Source: Yoonia sp. G8-12 (GTDB lineage: Bacteria > Pseudomonadota > Alphaproteobacteria > Rhodobacterales > Rhodobacteraceae). From it: a stretch of 64,000 nucleotides of DNA. The stretch is from contig NZ_CP151762.1 of NCBI RefSeq assembly GCF_038443675.1, positions 1,674,001 through 1,738,000 of the forward strand, written 5' to 3'. The notes beneath the pieces are model-generated. The model had not been told where the DNA came from. It worked only from the letters and a program-made list of their open reading frames with translations, and did not search any database. Within the stretch, counting starts at the first letter, position 1, and every line of letters begins with the position of its first letter. This document shows, in pieces, positions 1 through 8,496 of the stretch. Both the position numbers and the translations under genes were made by a program.

Positions 1-1
1 C

Positions 2-226
2 GCTGATTCCCACCGCAAGTGGCGCAGGTGGATCAATGGCCCCTTCTGGCCCTCACCGACACATGGATGGGCGCGCGTTGCACCGGTGGCGGGTGTCGTG
101 CGATGTCCGGGCAATCACCTGACAATTGTAGAGCCTCAGAACCTAGAGGCGTTGATCACCGCTGTGCACACAGCGCTTGGAATTGCCTATGAAAGCTTGG
201 CCGGGGGCCGCAAAAACGCAGCGTAG
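2..226 (+). CDS. C-terminal end of an unidentified protein (5' partial)
   Basis: An open frame enters from the left edge and stops at TAG 224-226, leaving 74 residues. The last part, reading about VRCPGNHLTIVEPQN and then an Ala/Leu-rich helix, weakly recalls the histidine-containing end of thioesterase or alpha/beta-hydrolase domains, but this is only a resemblance in a short tail. The rest of the gene lies outside the window. It is convergent with the leftward ugp operon. The function is not identified. Confidence 0.45.
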   Translation, partial: ADSHRKWRRWINGPFWPSPTHGWARVAPVAGVVRCPGNHLTIVEPQNLEALITAVHTALGIAYESLAGGRKNAA

Positions 227-287
227 TATCCCGATGAACTAACCACCCTACAGCGATGTCAGAGCAAACGTTGGCGGCGCGCAGCGA

Positions 288-304
288 ACAACCTGTCAGG
301 TTGT
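288..304 (-). terminator. Perfect hairpin centred on the ugpC stop codon
   Basis: The arms ACAACCTG (288-295) and CAGGTTGT (297-304) are perfect complements with a single base between them. The ugpC stop codon (complement of 296-298) sits in the centre. There is no clear T run after the stem on the minus strand, so this may be a weak terminator, an RNA-stabilising 3' hairpin or coincidence. Confidence 0.35.
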
Positions 305-1351
305 GCGACGCAAGCCGGTCTCGACATCAAACAGATGGGATTTGCCGGGCTGGACCGAAAACCGCAGCAAAGACTCCGCGCTATTGAGGGTATGCACCCC
401 CTGAAGGCTCGCGGTGAAGCTTTCTTTTGTCTCTACCAGCTCACTGTGAAGCAGCGTATTCGCGCCCAGCGGTTCGGCCATTCTGGCGTGGACGTGGATC
501 GGGCCGTTGTCATCAGCGATCAAGTGCTCAGGGCGGATGCCGAATTTGACGGGGCCGTCTGGCCCTGCCGCCTCGACGATGCGTCGGTCGCCCAACATCA
601 CCCAACCATCCTTTATCTGCGCATCCAGAATATTCATCGCGGGGCTGCCGATGAACTGTGCAGCAAAGAGCGTGCGGGGGGTCTCATAGACTTCGAGCGG
701 CGTGCCAATTTGTTCAGCGATCCCGCTGTTCATCACGATCATCCGGTCGGCCATTGTCATGGCTTCGACCTGATCGTGCGTCACGTAAAGCGCGGTAATA
801 CCGAGTTTTGACTGCAATTCCTTAATCTCGAGCCGCATCTGGACCCGCAGCTTGGCGTCAAGATTGGACAGCGGTTCATCAAACAAAAACACAGCCGGTT
901 CACGCACGATGGCCCGCCCCATCGCGACGCGCTGGCGCTGACCACCTGACAGTTCGCGCGGTTTGCGATCCAGCAGTGGTTCAAGCTGCAAGAGCTGGGC
1001 TGCCTGAAGTACTTTGGCATCAATCTGATCTTTGGGCAGTTTGGCGATCTTCAGCCCGTAACCCATGTTCTGACGCACTGACATATGCGGATAAAGCGCG
1101 TAGTTTTGGAACACCATCGCGATATCACGGTCCATTGGTTCTTTGTCATTCGCGCGGTTGCCGCCGATCAGAACATCGCCCGCTGTCACGGTTTCCAGCC
1201 CCGCGACCATGCGCAGAAGCGTGGACTTACCGCAGCCGGACGGCCCGACAATGACGATGAATTCACCATCGGCAATATCGGTTGTGATACCGTGGATCAC
1301 ATCCGTCGATCCAAAGCTTTTCTTGATGTCTTGCAGGGAAACCGTCGCCAT
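296..1351 (-). CDS. ugpC: sn-glycerol-3-phosphate ABC transporter ATP-binding protein UgpC
   Basis: This 351-residue ATPase would energise uptake of sn-glycerol-3-phosphate or glycerophosphodiesters at the inner membrane. The Walker A motif GPSGCGKST lies near residue 37, the signature LSGGQRQRVAMGRA near 134 and Walker B VFLFDEPLSNLDAKLR follows it. The C-terminal ~110 residues look like the TOBE/MOI regulatory region typical of the MalK/UgpC group, and the length is normal. It is the last gene of the leftward order ugpB-ugpA-ugpE-ugpC, three bases behind ugpE. ATPases of this group can serve several sugar porters, so the substrate rests mainly on the linked permeases and binding protein. 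Confidence 0.93.
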   Translation of the reverse strand: MATVSLQDIKKSFGSTDVIHGITTDIADGEFIVIVGPSGCGKSTLLRMVAGLETVTAGDVLIGGNRANDKEPMDRDIAMVFQNYALYPHMSVRQNMGYGLKIAKLPKDQIDAKVLQAAQLLQLEPLLDRKPRELSGGQRQRVAMGRAIVREPAVFLFDEPLSNLDAKLRVQMRLEIKELQSKLGITALYVTHDQVEAMTMADRMIVMNSGIAEQIGTPLEVYETPRTLFAAQFIGSPAMNILDAQIKDGWVMLGDRRIVEAAGPDGPVKFGIRPEHLIADDNGPIHVHARMAEPLGANTLLHSELVETKESFTASLQGVHTLNSAESLLRFSVQPGKSHLFDVETGLRRTT

Positions 1352-1354
1352 ATT

Positions 1355-2212
1355 CTATTTCTCGCTATCGACAAGGCCGCGGATAAACAGCCGTTGCATG
1401 CCCACGACGACAATCACCGGCGGGATCATCGCAAGGATGGACGTCGCCATGATCGTCGGCCAATGGGCAAAGTCATCACCGCTGGGGAACATCTGTTTGA
1501 TGCCCATGACGATGGTGTTCATTTCGGGGTCAGTGGTGATCAGAAGCGGCCAGAGGTACTGGTTCCAGCCGTAGATAAACAGGATCACAAAGAGGGCTGC
1601 GATATTTGTCCGGCTCATCGGCACGACGATATCCCAGAAAAACCGCATCGGGCGCGCGCCGTCCACGCGGGCGGCCTCGGCCAGTTCATCAGGGATGGTC
1701 AAAAAGAACTGACGGAACAGGAACGTTGCTGTGGCCGATGCGATCAACGGGAAGATCAAGCCGGAGTAGGAATTCAACATGCCAAAGCCTGCGACAACTT
1801 CGTAGGTAGGCACGATCCGCACCTCGACAGGCAACATCAGCGTCAGAAAGATGAGCCAGAAGAAAATGTTGCGACCGGGGAAGTTGAAATAAACAATCGC
1901 GAAGGCCGACAAGAGCGAAATGATGATTTTGCCAACCGCAATCCCGACCGCCATGATCAGGCTGTTCAGCAGCATTGTGCCGACCGGCACGTTGATGCCG
2001 GAAAACAGCGCGTTTTTGTAATTGGCCCAAAGCTGATCCCCCGGCCAGACCGGCATGGGCGGGCGGATGATATCGGCCTGCGTAACAGTGGAAGCCACGA
2101 AGGCCAGCCAGATCGGGAAGAAGATGACCAGCACACCAAGGACCATGATCACATGCATGAGCCACAGCCCCGACCCGCGCTTTTCGACCATGCCATGTGT
2201 TTGCCGCGCCAT
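1355..2212 (-). CDS. ugpE: sn-glycerol-3-phosphate ABC transporter permease UgpE
   Basis: This is a 285-residue inner-membrane permease of the MalG/UgpE type with six predicted hydrophobic segments. The EAA loop that contacts the ATPase is visible as DELAEAARVDGARPMRFFW in the second half. The ATG at 2212 overlaps the last base of the restored ugpA stop (TGATG), so translation is probably coupled. It should pair with UgpA to form the membrane channel. The assignment is strong because all four ugp components are contiguous. Confidence 0.92.
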   Translation of the reverse strand: MARQTHGMVEKRGSGLWLMHVIMVLGVLVIFFPIWLAFVASTVTQADIIRPPMPVWPGDQLWANYKNALFSGINVPVGTMLLNSLIMAVGIAVGKIIISLLSAFAIVYFNFPGRNIFFWLIFLTLMLPVEVRIVPTYEVVAGFGMLNSYSGLIFPLIASATATFLFRQFFLTIPDELAEAARVDGARPMRFFWDIVVPMSRTNIAALFVILFIYGWNQYLWPLLITTDPEMNTIVMGIKQMFPSGDDFAHWPTIMATSILAMIPPVIVVVGMQRLFIRGLVDSEK

Positions 2213-3092
2213 CAGTAATGCACCCGTTTTTCGATGAATTTGAACTGCAAGACGGTCAACAGACCCACCACGACCAGCAAGATCACAGATTGTGCCGCTG
2301 ACGAGCCGAGATCCTGACTGACGAAGCCGTCGGAATAGACCTTATAGACCAGAATGGTCGTGGTCTGTTGCGGCCCCCTGCGGTGATTGTGTGGATCACG
2401 CCGAAGGTTTCAAAGAACGAATAGACGATATTCACGACCAGCAAAAAGAAGGTCGTGGGCGACAACAGCGGCAGCACGATCGTCCAGAAGCGCCGCCAGA
2501 AATGCGCGCCATCAATGGCCGCTGCCTCGATCACCGATTTCGGGACCGCTTGCAGGGCTGCGAAAAAGAAGAGGAAATTATAACTGATCCGCCCCCAAGC
2601 AGAGGCCACCACCACAAGGCCCATCGCCTCGCCCCCGTTGAGCACATGGTTCCAGTCATATCCCAACTGCCCCAGATACCACGACACGAGCCCCACGCGG
2701 GTGTTGAACATAAAGAGCCACAGCACACCTGCAATGGCCGGTGCCACCGCATAGGGCCAGATCAGCAAGGTGCGGTAAACGCCAGAGCCTTTGATCAGAC
2801 GGTCTGCGATGACCGCCAGAAAGAGGGCCGGAATCATTGAACACAGTGTGACGAGGATCGAAAAGATGGCCGTTGTCACAAAGGATGCGCGATAGAACGG
2901 GTCCGACAGCAGGAACTCAAAATTCCCAAGACCCACATATTGCATCGAGAGCCCGAAAGGATCGGGAATAAAAAGCGACTGCCAGATCGCCTGTCCGGCA
3001 GGATAGAAAAAGAACACCGCCGAGATCACGACCTGTGGCGCAATCAGCAAGAGCGGCAATAGCCAGCCGCGGAACTTGACCCGTTTTTCCAT
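2212..3092 (-). CDS. ugpA: sn-glycerol-3-phosphate ABC transporter permease UgpA (1-base frameshift)
   Basis: The start MEKRVKFRGWLLPLLLIAPQ at 3092 has a GAGGGG ribosome site five bases upstream and matches UgpA N-termini. The frame reads well through an EAA-type loop (SVIEAAAIDGAHFWRRFW) up to HTITAGG, then turns to nonsense and stops at 2283. If one G is added to the run of five (plus-strand C run 2374-2378), the frame continues as PQQTTTILVYKVYSDGF and a final membrane helix to TGA at 2212, giving 293 residues, the normal UgpA length. The lesion is therefore either a sequencing indel or a very recent mutation. Confidence 0.85.
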
Positions 3093-3107
3093 AAGACCCC
3101 TCGGCAA

Positions 3108-3135
3108 ATAAGGCGGGCCAATCGGCCCGCCTTAT
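3108..3135 (-). promoter_or_regulatory. Strong stem-loop between ugpB and ugpA (attenuator / mRNA processing hairpin)
   Basis: The arms 3108-3119 and 3124-3135 form a perfect 12-bp stem (ATAAGGCGGGCC with its complement) around a 4-base loop. It lies between the ugpB stop (3144) and the ugpA ribosome site. Hairpins here are known in binding-protein transport operons, where they stabilise the upstream mRNA or partly stop transcription so that the binding protein outnumbers the permeases. That role is inferred from position. Confidence 0.65.
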
Positions 3136-3143
3136 CTGATGCC

Positions 3144-4454
3144 TTAGCCGTTCGCGGATTCGAACCGGCGCAACAGCGCGTCACCGCGTTCTTTTGCGCT
3201 GTCCATCGCTTCCTGCGCGGTTTTATCACCCGCCCAGATCGCCTCAAGCTCTTCGTCGATGATCCCGCGGATCTGGTCAAAAGACCCAAGACGCAGACCT
3301 TTGGAATTGGCCGTCGGCTCATTCGCGGTCATCTGGATCACGGCGATATCGGTGCCGGGGTTTTCGTCATAGAAACCCGCCGCACGTGTCGCTTCGCCGG
3401 CCTCGGACGTGATCGGCAGATAGCCTGTGTCCTGATGCCATTGCGCCTGCACGTCACTGGACGACAGATAGGCGAGGAATTCACCAACTCCGGCGTATTC
3501 CGCATCTTCATGGCCTTCCATGACCCAAAGCGAAGCACCACCGATAATGGTGTTCTGCGGGCCGTTTCCGACACCTTCCCAATAGGGCAGCGCACGCACG
3601 TCAAAGTCAAACTCGGCCTCGGCCTTGATGCCGGCATAACCCGCCGAGCTTTCGGTGAAGAGCGCACATTCGCCAGAGCGGAAGTTTGCACCACCTTCGT
3701 TGCGGCGACCGGTGTAGATGAACTTGCCGTCCTGCGCCCATTCACCCATAGCCGTCAGGTGCGCGACTTGCGCTTCGCCGTTCAGCAACAGTTCCGTATC
3801 AAGTCCGGCAAAGCCGTTGTCCTGACTGGCGAAAGGCACGTCATGGTAGGCCGAGAAGTTCTCAAGGTGAATCCAGCTTTGCCATGCAGTGACCAATGGG
3901 CACTCAGAACCACCTTCTTGCAATGCAGTCAGCGTTTCGCCAACGGCCTGCCATGTGGACAGATCGGTGTCGGGATCAACGCCTGCTGCTTCGAATGCAT
4001 CGCGGTTCACCCACAACACAGGTGTGGACGAGTTGAAAGGCAGCGACAGCATATCCCCGTCGGTCGTTGTGTAATAGCCTTTGACCGAGCCGATGTACGC
4101 GTCAGGGTCGAAGGTGGCACCGCTTTGCGCCATGACCTCATAGACGGGCCTTGTGGCCCCCGGTGCTGCCATCATTGTCGCTGTGCCGACCTCAAACACC
4201 ATCAGGATATGGGGCTGTTCGCCCGCACGGAACGCCGCGATACCGGCGTTGAGTGTTTCTGAATAATTGCCCTTATAGCTTTGCGTGACGACATAGTCGC
4301 TTTGGCTTGCGTTGAATTCCTCAACCTGGGCCGCGACCAGTTCGCCCAAGCGGCCGGTAAAGGCGTGCCAGAACTGCACTTCTGTTTGTGCCATGGCCGC
4401 TACTGGCGACAGCATTGTTGTGACGGCGAGAGCGCCGAGAATCGATTTTGTCAT
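3144..4454 (-). CDS. ugpB: sn-glycerol-3-phosphate ABC transporter substrate-binding protein UgpB
   Basis: This is a 436-residue periplasmic binding protein. The start at 4454 is chosen because GGGAGGA lies just upstream and it gives a clean Sec signal peptide (MTKSILGALAVTTMLSPVA, cleavage after AMA-Q). The mature protein begins EVQFWHAFTGRLGELVAAQV, typical of UgpB, where the early Trp/Gly residues line the phosphate-glycerol site. A longer in-frame start at 4589 exists but lacks a ribosome site and would bury the signal peptide. It is first in the operon, so the promoter should lie in 4455-4871. Confidence 0.93.
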   Translation of the reverse strand: MTKSILGALAVTTMLSPVAAMAQTEVQFWHAFTGRLGELVAAQVEEFNASQSDYVVTQSYKGNYSETLNAGIAAFRAGEQPHILMVFEVGTATMMAAPGATRPVYEVMAQSGATFDPDAYIGSVKGYYTTTDGDMLSLPFNSSTPVLWVNRDAFEAAGVDPDTDLSTWQAVGETLTALQEGGSECPLVTAWQSWIHLENFSAYHDVPFASQDNGFAGLDTELLLNGEAQVAHLTAMGEWAQDGKFIYTGRRNEGGANFRSGECALFTESSAGYAGIKAEAEFDFDVRALPYWEGVGNGPQNTIIGGASLWVMEGHEDAEYAGVGEFLAYLSSSDVQAQWHQDTGYLPITSEAGEATRAAGFYDENPGTDIAVIQMTANEPTANSKGLRLGSFDQIRGIIDEELEAIWAGDKTAQEAMDSAKERGDALLRRFESANG

Positions 4455-4871
4455 TAGTCCTCCCTTGCACCGCAGCGGTGCTTTGTCTTGAAACGCGGTA
4501 TTTTTGATCGCCGCGTAAATTGTTCGACCAAGAGACGATACACTTGATTTCGAATATATCAAGAAGTCAGTTTTCATGTTAGATTTCAACCCTTAAGCTT
4601 ATGAGTGAGTACGCAGCGGAATGGGCGGATACGCGCCAAACTGCAAGCGGCACATCCCACCGTCAGACCACGCAGATTGGTAACCGGCCTTATGGCGATG
4701 CACATGGCGGGTCATATTTTTGGACGACGACGGTTTTGTGACAGCCGATAGTGCCGCGCTTTGGGAAGGGGCCGCAGTGCCGCGCCGCCTAAACCGCGCA
4801 CAGCCGCGAATGGCAGGCTAGGAACTGGCGCGATTGCGGTCTATTGAGTGGGAAACAAACAAGGCCAAACC
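4455..4871. other. Divergent intergenic region between ugpB and the SH3 lipoprotein gene
   Basis: About 420 bases lie between two divergent genes. No convincing ORF was found. A short palindrome-like stretch around TTAAGCTTA (4595-4603) could be part of a promoter or operator, but no specific factor is supported. The right half is GC-rich and shows only short, interrupted frames. Confidence 0.4.
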
Positions 4872-5162
4872 ATGCACCGCACTCTCCTTTTCGCCATTTT
4901 CACAGTCATGCTTGTTGCCAGCTGCGGTGGCTTGGCCGCTGATCGGACGTTGGTGAAGGGGGCCGGGCCGGACGACTTACTCAAGTTGCGGTCAGGTCCG
5001 GGCCTTGGCTTTAATGTGATCCTTGGGCTGCCGGATGGCACAGCACTCAATCGCGGCGACTGCGTGACGGAAGTTGGTCAACTGTGGTGCCGCGTTTCTT
5101 TGGCCGCAGCGCCGCAAATCACAGGCTATGTCTCGGCCGACTACCTGTCATCGACACGTTAG
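4872..5162 (+). CDS. Small SH3-domain lipoprotein
   Basis: This is a 96-residue protein. The N-terminus MHRTLLFAIFTVMLVASCGG is a lipoprotein signal with lipobox LVASC, so the mature protein should be lipidated on Cys and anchored in the envelope. The remaining ~70 residues, containing LKLRSGPGLGFNVI and QLWCRVSL, match bacterial SH3 (SH3b/type 3) domains that bind peptidoglycan or peptides. An alternative GTG start at 4848 would add eight residues in front of the signal. The partner is unknown. Confidence 0.75.
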   Translation: MHRTLLFAIFTVMLVASCGGLAADRTLVKGAGPDDLLKLRSGPGLGFNVILGLPDGTALNRGDCVTEVGQLWCRVSLAAAPQITGYVSADYLSSTR

Positions 5163-5250
5163 TAGATGCGGCATCCCGCGATACGCTCCGACTGCCCCTT
5201 TTTGGTGAAGAACAGTGGCATGACGCGGAAAGGCGCGCTACAGATCTCTC

Positions 5251-5592
5251 ATGACTGACACCTTGCCGCCCTGCCCCGAATGCGCATCGACTTTGACCTA
5301 TCAGATGGATGCCTTGTTAACATGCCCCGAGTGCGGCCATGAATGGGAACAGGCGGCGCCATCTGATGCTGTTCATAAGGTGCGCGATAGTGTAGGTAAT
5401 GTGCTGCGTGATGGTGACACCGTTACAGTGATCAAAGACCTGAAGGTAAAGGGGTCATCTTCCGTCGTCAAAGTTGGCACCAAGGTGCGCGGCATTCGGC
5501 TTGTGGAAGGTGATCACGATATTGACTGCAAGATTCCGGGAATTGGGCAGATGGGGCTGAAGTCGGAATTTGTAAAGAAAACAGCCAGTTGA
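5251..5592 (+). CDS. PhnA/YjdM family zinc-ribbon protein
   Basis: This 113-residue protein has an N-terminal zinc ribbon with two knuckles (CPEC at about residue 8 and CPEC at about 26) and a C-terminal PhnA beta domain starting VRDSVGNVLRDGDTVTVIKD. The length and motif order fit YjdM/PhnA. Despite the old name, the family is not established as part of phosphonate breakdown and the true role is unknown. It stands alone here, with a weak hairpin (about 5595-5615) after the stop. Confidence 0.9.
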   Translation: MTDTLPPCPECASTLTYQMDALLTCPECGHEWEQAAPSDAVHKVRDSVGNVLRDGDTVTVIKDLKVKGSSSVVKVGTKVRGIRLVEGDHDIDCKIPGIGQMGLKSEFVKKTAS

Positions 5593-5711
5593 GAGCGGGC
5601 AAAGACTTTTGCCGCTTTCCGGTGGTCCCGTTCGATAACGCGTAAGCAAGTACGAGAAAATTATGATTGAAAGGCGCTGCTCTTCTTCGTCAGCGGACCT
5701 TTACCCTTACT

Positions 5712-6086
5712 TCAGCTCTTGCGGTTTTTCCGTGCAGCATAGCGGCGGTCGCGTTCTGCCTTGCGCTCTGCCTCGTGCGCTGCGGTTTTTGCAATCACTT
5801 GCTCGGCGGTCTCGAGCCGTGCCGCCGCGCGCACGGTGGCTTCTTCTTGCGCTTGCGCGGCGTCTTTGGATTGCTGGCGCGCAAGCTCTTCTTTTTGCTC
5901 AAGCAGCTGTGCCGCCTTAGCCTCTTGCTTTGCTTTGCGGGCGATCGCCGCTTGATCGCGTTCCGCGCGCTTTGCCAGCCTCTCGGGGTCATCCGCTGCG
6001 GCTTTGAAACGTTCAAGCATGCTCTGTTTGGCTGCAGACGCGCTTTTGATGCGCCCATCAAGGCGGTCTTGATCGAAGTTCTTCAT
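5712..6086 (-). CDS. DUF6481 family protein (basic coiled-coil)
   Basis: The start MKNFDQDRLDGRIKSASAAK at 6086 gives 124 residues. The protein is almost entirely helical, rich in Ala, Lys, Arg and Glu, and probably forms one long coiled coil ending in RRYAARKNRKS. It resembles the alphaproteobacterial family DUF6481, whose function is not known to me. The upstream in-frame start at 6131 lacks family-like sequence. It lies downstream of, and in the same direction as, cspA, but a terminator-like hairpin separates them. Confidence 0.7.
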   Translation of the reverse strand: MKNFDQDRLDGRIKSASAAKQSMLERFKAAADDPERLAKRAERDQAAIARKAKQEAKAAQLLEQKEELARQQSKDAAQAQEEATVRAAARLETAEQVIAKTAAHEAERKAERDRRYAARKNRKS

Positions 6087-6145
6087 ATAATTTTCTGGCT
6101 CATATCTGTGTGGTTCAAGGGTTTGGACCACCTTATTTCACGCAA

Positions 6146-6175
6146 AACGGGCGCATCGTTTCCAATCCGCCCGTT
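6146..6175 (-). terminator. Probable terminator of cspA
   Basis: On the minus strand the arms AACGGGCG and CGCCCGTT (6168-6175 and 6146-6153) form an 8-bp GC-rich stem that runs into TTTT. It lies about 30 bases past the cspA stop, as expected for a rho-independent terminator of a single-gene cold-shock transcript. Confidence 0.6.
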
Positions 6176-6206
6176 CAAAACTCTTGCCCCTTTTCAGGGA
6201 CCGGTC

Positions 6207-6413
6207 TTATGCCAAGACGATATTGGCAGCACTTTCGCGACCATCGCGGCCGGACTCGATATCGAACGTGACTTTTTGGTCGTCATTCAGGCTGGTCAGG
6301 CCAGCGCGCTCAAGTGCGGAGATATGCACGAACACATCCTTGCTACCGCCTTCGGGGGCAATAAACCCAAAACCTTTAGTAGAGTTAAACCATTTTACGG
6401 TGCCATTGGCCAT
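6207..6413 (-). CDS. cspA: Cold-shock protein (CspA family)
   Basis: This 68-residue single cold-shock domain binds single-stranded RNA and DNA and acts as an RNA chaperone. The RNP1-like KGFGFIAPEGG and RNP2-like DVFVHISAL motifs are both present. The start at 6413 (MANGTVKWFNSTKGFG) has AAGGAA upstream; an extension to 6443 would add a non-homologous tail. The protein is acidic and of typical length. Members are often multi-copy, so the exact paralogue letter is not implied. Confidence 0.93.
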   Translation of the reverse strand: MANGTVKWFNSTKGFGFIAPEGGSKDVFVHISALERAGLTSLNDDQKVTFDIESGRDGRESAANIVLA

Positions 6414-6713
6414 CGTAGTGTTCCTTTTTTGTTCTGCCCGCAAAATGCGGCAGATTGGCCAGGTCAGTGCAAGATCGAAACACTGGACCGCAAGGAGCAG
6501 GTTAGACGATAGAGGTAACGCAACACGCCCCGCCTAGAGCCTGATGCGCAACTAAGCAAGCTATATTCGCTCTCTTCTGTTGCCCTACGCTTTGAGGCGT
6601 GACTGGTCCAAGTAGCCTGAAACCGATCGGAAGGATCTGCGGACCAAAGTTGCGGATTGACAGCGGGCCGCAGCAGATATCCTAATTTGTCAAATTGGGG
6701 AAAGGTCGCGCGC
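6414..6713. other. Divergent region between cspA and the DadA-like gene
   Basis: About 300 non-coding bases. Cold-shock genes usually carry long 5' leaders that fold, which could account for the cspA-proximal part, but no specific element is identifiable. GGGGAAAGG at about 6697 is the likely ribosome site of the rightward flavoprotein gene. Confidence 0.35.
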
Positions 6714-7961
6714 ATGGCAGATACCGACATCTTAGTGGTCGGCGCCGGAATCGTCGGAACGAGCACGGCGCTTTGGCTGCAACTGCGCGGTCACAAAGTC
6801 ATGCTGGTGGATCCGAACCCGCCAGGTTCAGGAACCAGTTCAGGCAACGCGTGCACAATTGCGACATACGCGTGTATGCCGGTAAACAGCCCGGCGGTTC
6901 TCACAGGTCTGTTAGGCTTGATGACGAACACCAACAGCCCCCTCTCGATCTCGTATGCACATGCCTTAAGAAACCCGCGCTGGATTTTGTCGTTCCTTTC
7001 AAATTGTCGCGCAACACGCAGTCGCGAGATCATGGAAAATCTCGCTTCAATCCTCTCGCATGCTGATGCCGGCCTGAATCCTTTGATTGAAGAGGCGCAG
7101 GCTGAAGATCTCGTTGTCAACCGTGGCCAGCTTACGGTGTGGTCATCCGCCAAAGGTGCGACGGCTGATCTGTCCTCGCTTGCGCTGCGCAAAAGTTTTG
7201 GAATTCCCTTCACCGAATTGACGCGTGCTGAGGTTCGCGAAATGGAACCTGGCCTAACGCTCCCTATTGAAAAGGGCGTGCACTACCCCGATGCCCGGCA
7301 CATTCGTGACCCCGAAGAACTGGTGCGACGGTTTCACGCCCGGTTCACGGGCCTAGGCGGGCAGACTTTGTGCGCGCGTGTCGACGCAACGAACGCTGAT
7401 GCCAATGGTGTTGCAGTCACTGCAGGCGATACGGTGATCCGCGCCCGCAGGGTTGTTGTTGCTGCCGGTGCCTTTTCAAAACAGATCAAGGGGTCTGGCG
7501 CAGAGCGGCTGCCGCTTGGCGTCGAACGCGGCTATCATGTGCTTTACGCTGGGCAAGCCCACCGCATCACCCGGCCGGTAGGTTGGGCCGAAGGCGGGTT
7601 TTACGCGGTACCAATGGCCAAGGGTCTTCGTCTGGCAGGCACGGTCGAGATTGCGGCTCTTGATGCGCCCAAGAACATGGAGCGTATCGGTCACATCGCA
7701 CGCAAAGGCTCTGAGATGTTCGCGGATTTACCCGCGCCCACCAGTGATTGGCTAGGCTATCGTCCATCCATGCCAGACGCTCTGCCAGTGATCGGACCAA
7801 GCGCAGTTTCAGACCGGATCATTCACGCCTTTGGACACCAGCACCTTGGTTTGACGCTTGGTGGTATTACAGGCCGGATCGTTGCTGATATTGCCGAAGG
7901 CCGGCAGTCAAATATCGAAATTAATGCTTTCCGACCACAGCGGCGTTATGCATCGCTATGA
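6714..7961 (+). CDS. FAD-dependent D-amino-acid dehydrogenase-like oxidoreductase (DadA type)
   Basis: This is a 415-residue DAO-family flavoprotein. The N-terminal dinucleotide fold DILVVGAGIVGTSTALWLQ ends in an acidic residue (MLVDPN) as needed for FAD. The C-terminal half has the DAO pattern (WLGYRPSMPDALPVIGPS and GHQHLGLTLGGITGRIVAD). Such enzymes oxidise D-amino acids or related amines and pass electrons to the respiratory chain. The start at 6714 fits the fold, with GGGGAAAGG upstream. The gene has no operon partner, so the substrate cannot be deduced. Other DAO enzymes (glycine or sarcosine oxidase-like) are alternatives. Confidence 0.85.
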   Translation: MADTDILVVGAGIVGTSTALWLQLRGHKVMLVDPNPPGSGTSSGNACTIATYACMPVNSPAVLTGLLGLMTNTNSPLSISYAHALRNPRWILSFLSNCRATRSREIMENLASILSHADAGLNPLIEEAQAEDLVVNRGQLTVWSSAKGATADLSSLALRKSFGIPFTELTRAEVREMEPGLTLPIEKGVHYPDARHIRDPEELVRRFHARFTGLGGQTLCARVDATNADANGVAVTAGDTVIRARRVVVAAGAFSKQIKGSGAERLPLGVERGYHVLYAGQAHRITRPVGWAEGGFYAVPMAKGLRLAGTVEIAALDAPKNMERIGHIARKGSEMFADLPAPTSDWLGYRPSMPDALPVIGPSAVSDRIIHAFGHQHLGLTLGGITGRIVADIAEGRQSNIEINAFRPQRRYASL

Positions 7962-8496
7962 CAGCGCGGCCAACATCAAGCTCCCTGACAGGTCTGAGGA
8001 ATGGCTGTGCATCCCTGAACAGCCAAACGCTCGGGGCCCTTCATGTGAAGTCCTAGAAGGGGGTAGTTGCTAGCGCGTAATCATCGACGATGGCTTTGCG
8101 CACAGCGATGACTCGATCGTGCTATGAATCCAGTATTGCAAACAAAGGTGAGGACGCATCAGAAGGTTGCTCGGATTGTTGAGGTCCTGGAGACACATCC
8201 GAGGGCAAGATCCATGACCCGTCGGCAGCTTGTGCGGTTGCTCAATGGTTTGGACGTCTTGAACGACAAAGATCACAATGCCACTGAGCGCGATCTGCGG
8301 ACCTAAGACACCCTGGGTGTTTGATCCCGCGGTTTGATGGTGCGATCATCCAACGCGATGCTGCAATGCGGCAAATTTTGCCACAAGACATGCTTGAGAT
8401 CATCTTTTTACAAATCTGTCATCCGGCTGTGATCTTTCGGTCTTGGACTGAGGCCAACTTGAAAATTGGTAACTTAGTATCAAACAGGAAAACCAA
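7962..8496. other. Intergenic region with one weak small ORF
   Basis: This 535-base region holds no recognised gene. A 60-codon rightward frame (8124-8306; starts MNPVLQTKVRTHQKVARIVE) has a helical, basic composition but no ribosome site and no known family. A perfect short palindrome ACACCCTGGGTGT lies at 8308-8320. AGGAAAA just before 8497 is the ribosome site of the next gene. Confidence 0.3.

Noticed and set aside
1085..2218. Long rightward open frame (377 codons) across ugpC/ugpE
   Set aside because: It is antisense to two well-conserved transport genes, has low-complexity His/Arg/Asp-rich sequence and no ribosome site. It is a shadow of GC-rich codon use.
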